This document shows, piece after piece, positions 61,184 to 64,000 of a DNA stretch of 64,000 bases (position 1 is the stretch's first letter; each line of letters begins with the position of its first letter). The position numbers and the translations under genes were made by a program. Below the pieces are notes generated by a model, which did not search any database, had not been told where the DNA came from, and saw nothing but the letters and a program-made list of their open reading frames with translations. This DNA is from Flavobacteriales bacterium (GTDB taxonomy: Bacteria > Bacteroidota > Bacteroidia > Flavobacteriales_F > PHOS-HE28). Location: NCBI GenBank assembly GCA_016717305.1, contig JADKFY010000003.1, positions 62,001 to 126,000 of the forward strand, written 5' to 3'.

Positions 61184-61315
61184 ATGAGATATTTCATTCT
61201 TACAGGCACCAATGCGCACAACTCGAAGATCACTAAGGATACCACTTGGTTTGACAAAGAGGGACACAGTGTAATCAAAGCCCAAAGCGATAGCATTTGG
61301 AGCACCGAACCTTAG
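61184..61315 (+). CDS. Small ORF of 43 residues in the inserted segment
   Basis: ATG 61184 opens a frame giving MRYFILTGTNAHNSKITKDT and ending at TAG 61315. Its second half (TWFDKEGHSVIKAQSDSIW) is faintly MORN-like. It has no partner and may be a fragment carried in with the chimeric gene. Coding status is uncertain. Confidence 0.3.
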   Translation: MRYFILTGTNAHNSKITKDTTWFDKEGHSVIKAQSDSIWSTEP

Positions 61316-61363
61316 TCACAGGTGCAACCAGATTTGCACAACTCCCAGAACGGTTCAACCCGC

Positions 61364-61371
61364 TACCTTCG
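61364..61371 (+). promoter_or_regulatory. Candidate -7 box (TACCTTCG) before the acyltransferase
   Basis: TACCTTCG lies 9 bases before the TTG start of the acyltransferase. It may have been brought or created by the insertion that separates this gene from the carrier protein gene. Confidence 0.45.
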
Positions 61372-61380
61372 CGCTCCGTT

Positions 61381-62286
61381 TTGGCCACTTCACCTGCAAC
61401 ACCCAAATGGTCCGGTAAGAGCAAGGGATCCCCGCTCGGTTATCGGTTCTTCATCTTCGTGATCCGCACGTTCGGGGTTCCCACGGCGTATTTCTTCTTG
61501 GCCTTCGTTGTGCCGTGGTATGTCCTCACATCGCGCACGAGCAACAAGGCCTTGGATGTCTATTTCGCCAGGCTGCGCAAGGCGGTTCCCGGTATCAAAG
61601 GGCTCAGCTACTTCGGTTCGTACATGGCCATGGGCCGCAACATCATTGATAAGGTCGCAGTGCAAGCCGGGTTGGAGGAGCGGTTCAAGTGGGCAAAGAT
61701 CAACGGCCAAGGCGTGGCGGAGATGATCGCTGCGCACAAAGGCGGCCTGCTCCTCAGTTCACATGTGGGCAACTGGGAATTCGCCAGTCACTTCTTAAAA
61801 GGCCATCCGGGCAAAGTGAGCATTGTGCTATTGACCGCCGAGGACGAGCGGATCAAACAGGTCATGGAATCGGAGTTGTCCCCTGCCAGTTTCGATATGA
61901 TCCCGTTGAGCAAGGACATGTCGCATGTGTTCCGGATGAACAACGCCTTGATGGACGGCCATGTGCTGTGCATGCACGGCGATCGTAACCTGCCCGGATC
62001 CAGAGTGCGTGTAGCCAAGTTCCTTGGAGAAGATGCTGATTTCCCAGCGGGACCCTTCGCGTTGGCGCAAGCGCACAAGGTGCCCGTATGTATTTCCTTC
62101 GTGATACGAACCGGACCGATGAGTTATTCGTTCTTTGCAACAGACCCGATACCCGCTGGCAGTTCCGGGGACGAAGTTTTTGCGGTGTTCGTTCAAGAGT
62201 TCGAGGCTATTGTTAAGAAGTATCCATTGCAATGGTTCAATTATTATGACTTCTGGCAACATGATACCACCGCTGGCAAGCGGTGA
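61381..62286 (+). CDS. LpxL/HtrB-like acyltransferase of the cluster
   Basis: The 301-residue inner-membrane enzyme has one N-terminal helix (VPTAYFFLAFVVPWYVL) and the lysophospholipid/lipid A acyltransferase motif SHVGNWE (His128, Glu133) with MHGDRNLPGSRV. In aryl-polyene loci such enzymes attach the polyene or a fatty acyl chain to a lipid carrier. TTG 61381 is chosen because the conserved WSGKSKGSPLGYRFF start lies just after it and a -7 box lies just before; no ATG is available. Its 3' end overlaps the dehydratase-like gene by 26 bases. Confidence 0.83.
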   Translation: MATSPATPKWSGKSKGSPLGYRFFIFVIRTFGVPTAYFFLAFVVPWYVLTSRTSNKALDVYFARLRKAVPGIKGLSYFGSYMAMGRNIIDKVAVQAGLEERFKWAKINGQGVAEMIAAHKGGLLLSSHVGNWEFASHFLKGHPGKVSIVLLTAEDERIKQVMESELSPASFDMIPLSKDMSHVFRMNNALMDGHVLCMHGDRNLPGSRVRVAKFLGEDADFPAGPFALAQAHKVPVCISFVIRTGPMSYSFFATDPIPAGSSGDEVFAVFVQEFEAIVKKYPLQWFNYYDFWQHDTTAGKR

Positions 62287-62713
62287 AGCAGCCACGGCTT
62301 TGATCCCACAAAAGGAACCTTTTGTGTTGATCGATACGTTGGTGAGCACCACCACGGACACCTTCTGTTCGGCATTCACCATACCTGCTGAACATGTTCT
62401 GGTGAGCAACGGCAAATTATTGGAGGCCGGGTTGATCGAAAATGCGGCACAAACGGCCGCACTAGGCATGGGCTACACCGCGAAACAGCAAGGAGCGCCC
62501 CCGCCTTTGGGTTTTATCGGGGCCATCTCTAAACTGGCTGTTACCGGAAAAGCCGCTGTGGGCGATCGCCTGGAAACCACGGTGATCATTCGATACGAAG
62601 TCATGAGCGCCCGCGTTTTGGAGGCGAATGTTCATTGCGGAGAAAAGCTCCTTGCTACTATGGAAATGAAAGTGTTCATCATTGATCCCAATGCCAATGG
62701 ACCTCAAGGATAG
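62261..62713 (+). CDS. FabZ-like hotdog dehydratase of the cluster
   Basis: The 150-residue protein has a hotdog fold like 3-hydroxyacyl-ACP dehydratases: ALIPQKEPFVLIDTLVS (the PxxxPFxxID start), GKLLEAGLIENAAQTAAL (position of the second catalytic acidic residue), GFIGAISKLAV. The usual His of FabZ (PGHFP) is replaced, as in other cluster-specific dehydratases. It would dehydrate 3-hydroxyacyl-ACP to give polyene double bonds. ATG 62246 is an alternative start. It overlaps the thioesterase-like gene. Confidence 0.75.
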   Translation: MIPPLASGEAATALIPQKEPFVLIDTLVSTTTDTFCSAFTIPAEHVLVSNGKLLEAGLIENAAQTAALGMGYTAKQQGAPPPLGFIGAISKLAVTGKAAVGDRLETTVIIRYEVMSARVLEANVHCGEKLLATMEMKVFIIDPNANGPQG

Positions 62714-63113
62714 CATCACGGAATGCGCTGTCAGCTTTGGCGACCTTGACCCTATGTTGATCGTATGGCACGGCAACTACTTCGGCTTCATGGAACTGGG
62801 TCGTGAAGCTTTTGGGAAGCACAATGACCTGGACGCCATGGCCATGTACGACCTCGGCTATTTCACGCCGGTCGTTCGCTCGATCATTGATCACAAGGCC
62901 CCGCTGGTCTATGGCGATGTGGTCACCATTCGCACGTGGATGCAACCCAGCCCAGCGGCCAAGATCCTGTTGCACTACGAGATGCGGAACAAGGCCACGG
63001 ACCAGATCGTGGCCACAGCGGAAACCGTGCAGGTGTTCTTGGACAAGGAGCGGAAACTGATGATCGACCTTCCTGAATTTTACCGGGCATGGAAGGAACT
63101 CAAGTCGAGTTGA
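62697..63113 (+). CDS. 4HBT-type thioesterase
   Basis: The 138-residue hotdog protein resembles YbgC/4-hydroxybenzoyl-CoA thioesterases: VSFGDLDPMLIVWHGNYFGFMELGREAF has the catalytic Asp and the WHGNY(F) motif. It would release or transfer the acyl chain. ATG 62697 is preferred to 62691. It lies within a run of overlapping genes on the same strand. Confidence 0.82.
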   Translation: MDLKDSITECAVSFGDLDPMLIVWHGNYFGFMELGREAFGKHNDLDAMAMYDLGYFTPVVRSIIDHKAPLVYGDVVTIRTWMQPSPAAKILLHYEMRNKATDQIVATAETVQVFLDKERKLMIDLPEFYRAWKELKSS

Positions 63114-63122
63114 CCCCCGACC

Positions 63123-64000
63123 ATGCGTGTTGTCCTCGGTTCGGCCCATGTCGTTTCTCCTATCGGTGAAGGACTTGCGGCATCCTTGCAACGCATGCGG
63201 GAAGGTGGCAGCGCGTTGCAACACATAGCCCCTTCTGATGGACCAGCAGCCGTGGTCGGCAAGATCCCTGAAGAATTGTTAGCGCCCGGTCCTGATCGGC
63301 TCTATCACCTGGTGGATAGGGTCCTTGGCAATGTGCTGGATGACCTTGACCGACCCCAATTGAACGAACGCTGGGGCTGCTACATCGCGAGTACGAAAGG
63401 GGATATCGAAGCGTTGGCAAGCGCGGATCCGGACCATGCGAGACTTCCGTTTTTGGCGGACCATATTCAACGAAAAGCGGGTTTCACACAACGGCCGTGG
63501 ATCATCTCCAATGCCTGTGCATCGGGCACATCAGCCATTGCGATCGCGGGTGCTGCCATCGCTCGTGGGCATATCGATCATGCCATTGTGCTCGGTGTCG
63601 ATGTCCTTTCTCGCTTCGTGCTTCGCGGCTTTCAAGCATTGCATGCAGTGAGCGAAGCACCTTGCATACCGTTCGACGCGGCCCGCAATGGAACTTCCTT
63701 GGGCGAGGCCTGTGCCGCCGTGGTACTGACCAATGATCCAGCAATTCTAAAGAACAAGCTGGGCACCTTCTTGGGGGGATCGATCGCCCACGATGCCAAC
63801 CACATATCCGGTCCGTCGAGAACCGGTGAAGGTTTGGTGCGTGCCATCCAAGGTGCCTGTGACAAAGCAGGGATCAAAGCCAGCGACATCCATGCGATCA
63901 ACGCGCATGGCACGGGCACGGACTACAACGACGGCATGGAATCCATCGCCTTTGAGCGTTGCGAACTTTCAGCTGTACCGATGAGCGGTTACAAAGGCTG
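63123..64000 (+). CDS. Second beta-ketoacyl synthase, cut by window end
   Basis: An open frame from ATG 63123 runs to the last base (292 codons visible). It has the condensing-enzyme Cys132 in NACASGTSAI, His262 in NAHGTGTDYND and Lys291 in SGYKG at the edge; the second active-site His lies outside. The N-terminus (MRVVLGSAHVVSPIGEGLAAS) is divergent from the first ketosynthase, so it may be the partner or a chain-length-type KS. It starts 10 bases after the thioesterase stop. Confidence 0.85.
   Translation, partial: MRVVLGSAHVVSPIGEGLAASLQRMREGGSALQHIAPSDGPAAVVGKIPEELLAPGPDRLYHLVDRVLGNVLDDLDRPQLNERWGCYIASTKGDIEALASADPDHARLPFLADHIQRKAGFTQRPWIISNACASGTSAIAIAGAAIARGHIDHAIVLGVDVLSRFVLRGFQALHAVSEAPCIPFDAARNGTSLGEACAAVVLTNDPAILKNKLGTFLGGSIAHDANHISGPSRTGEGLVRAIQGACDKAGIKASDIHAINAHGTGTDYNDGMESIAFERCELSAVPMSGYKG

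Noticed and set aside
1..64000. CRISPR arrays, tRNA or rRNA genes
   Set aside because: No regularly spaced direct repeats were seen, and none of the intergenic spaces shows a recognisable cloverleaf or rRNA segment by eye; a tRNAscan or Infernal run would settle it.

Overview
The window looks like a chromosome segment of an uncultured member of the Bacteroidota, most likely Flavobacteriales-like, with a fairly high G+C content by eye (not calculated). The evidence is: TonB-dependent receptors with N-terminal carboxypeptidase-regulatory domains; an S46 dipeptidyl-peptidase; a secreted chitinase with a C-terminal type IX secretion sorting domain; flexirubin/aryl-polyene genes; -7 boxes of the Bacteroidota type (TAnnTTTG and a TAnnTTCG variant) before many genes; and few visible Shine-Dalgarno sequences.

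1-37 kb is mostly housekeeping and envelope genes: AMP nucleosidase (partial), holA, a TonB-dependent receptor, pyrG, yidC, a lipoprotein, an S46 peptidase, a CysZ-like membrane protein, purB, a SanA-like protein, a porin, L-2-hydroxyglutarate oxidase, an MFS carrier, an OmpA-family protein, aconitase, an MbnP-type metal module, bestrophin, chitinase, the rpsF-rpsR-rplI operon, dnaX, a MORN-repeat protein, isocitrate dehydrogenase, a GT22-type mannosyltransferase and a MATE exporter. Intergenic spaces hold a MITE-like element (11071-11232), a dispersed GC-rich repeat (about 16.8 and 19.7 kb) and strong inverted repeats.

37-48 kb and 57-64 kb carry the two arms of a flexirubin/aryl-polyene-type gene cluster. 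The left arm has a C45-type hydrolase, an adenylate-forming ligase, a flavin-dependent halogenase-like enzyme, a CrtI-like oxidoreductase and a 1262-residue exporter-acyltransferase-methyltransferase fusion. The right arm has a tyrosine/histidine ammonia-lyase family enzyme, ketoreductase, ketosynthase, acyl carrier protein, acyltransferase, dehydratase-like and thioesterase-like hotdog proteins, and a second ketosynthase cut by the window end. Together they would make an aryl starter unit, extend and reduce it on a carrier protein, modify it and export it to the envelope.

Between the arms (48.1-55.1 kb, minus strand) is a tightly packed seven-gene operon for inositol lipids: myo-inositol-phosphate synthase, PgpA-like phosphatase, GtrA, a DUF5686 outer-membrane protein, CDP-alcohol phosphatidyltransferase, a DUF4833 protein and an Aur1-like PAP2 transferase. 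Four of its junctions are ATGA overlaps. The expected product is phosphatidylinositol and inositol phosphoceramide. Upstream are a MarR regulator and a phytanoyl-CoA-dioxygenase-like gene with a cluster of GTTGA/TCAAC palindromes in front of it.

The strangest locus is 60737-61165, a chimeric ORF between the carrier protein and the acyltransferase. Its N-terminus is a copy of the acyltransferase N-terminus, now joined to a Cys and a carboxypeptidase-regulatory-like domain. Four genes (pyrG, yidC, the lipoprotein at 8.1 kb and the DUF5686 gene) are each broken by one base in a homopolymer run. This is most likely residual assembly error.
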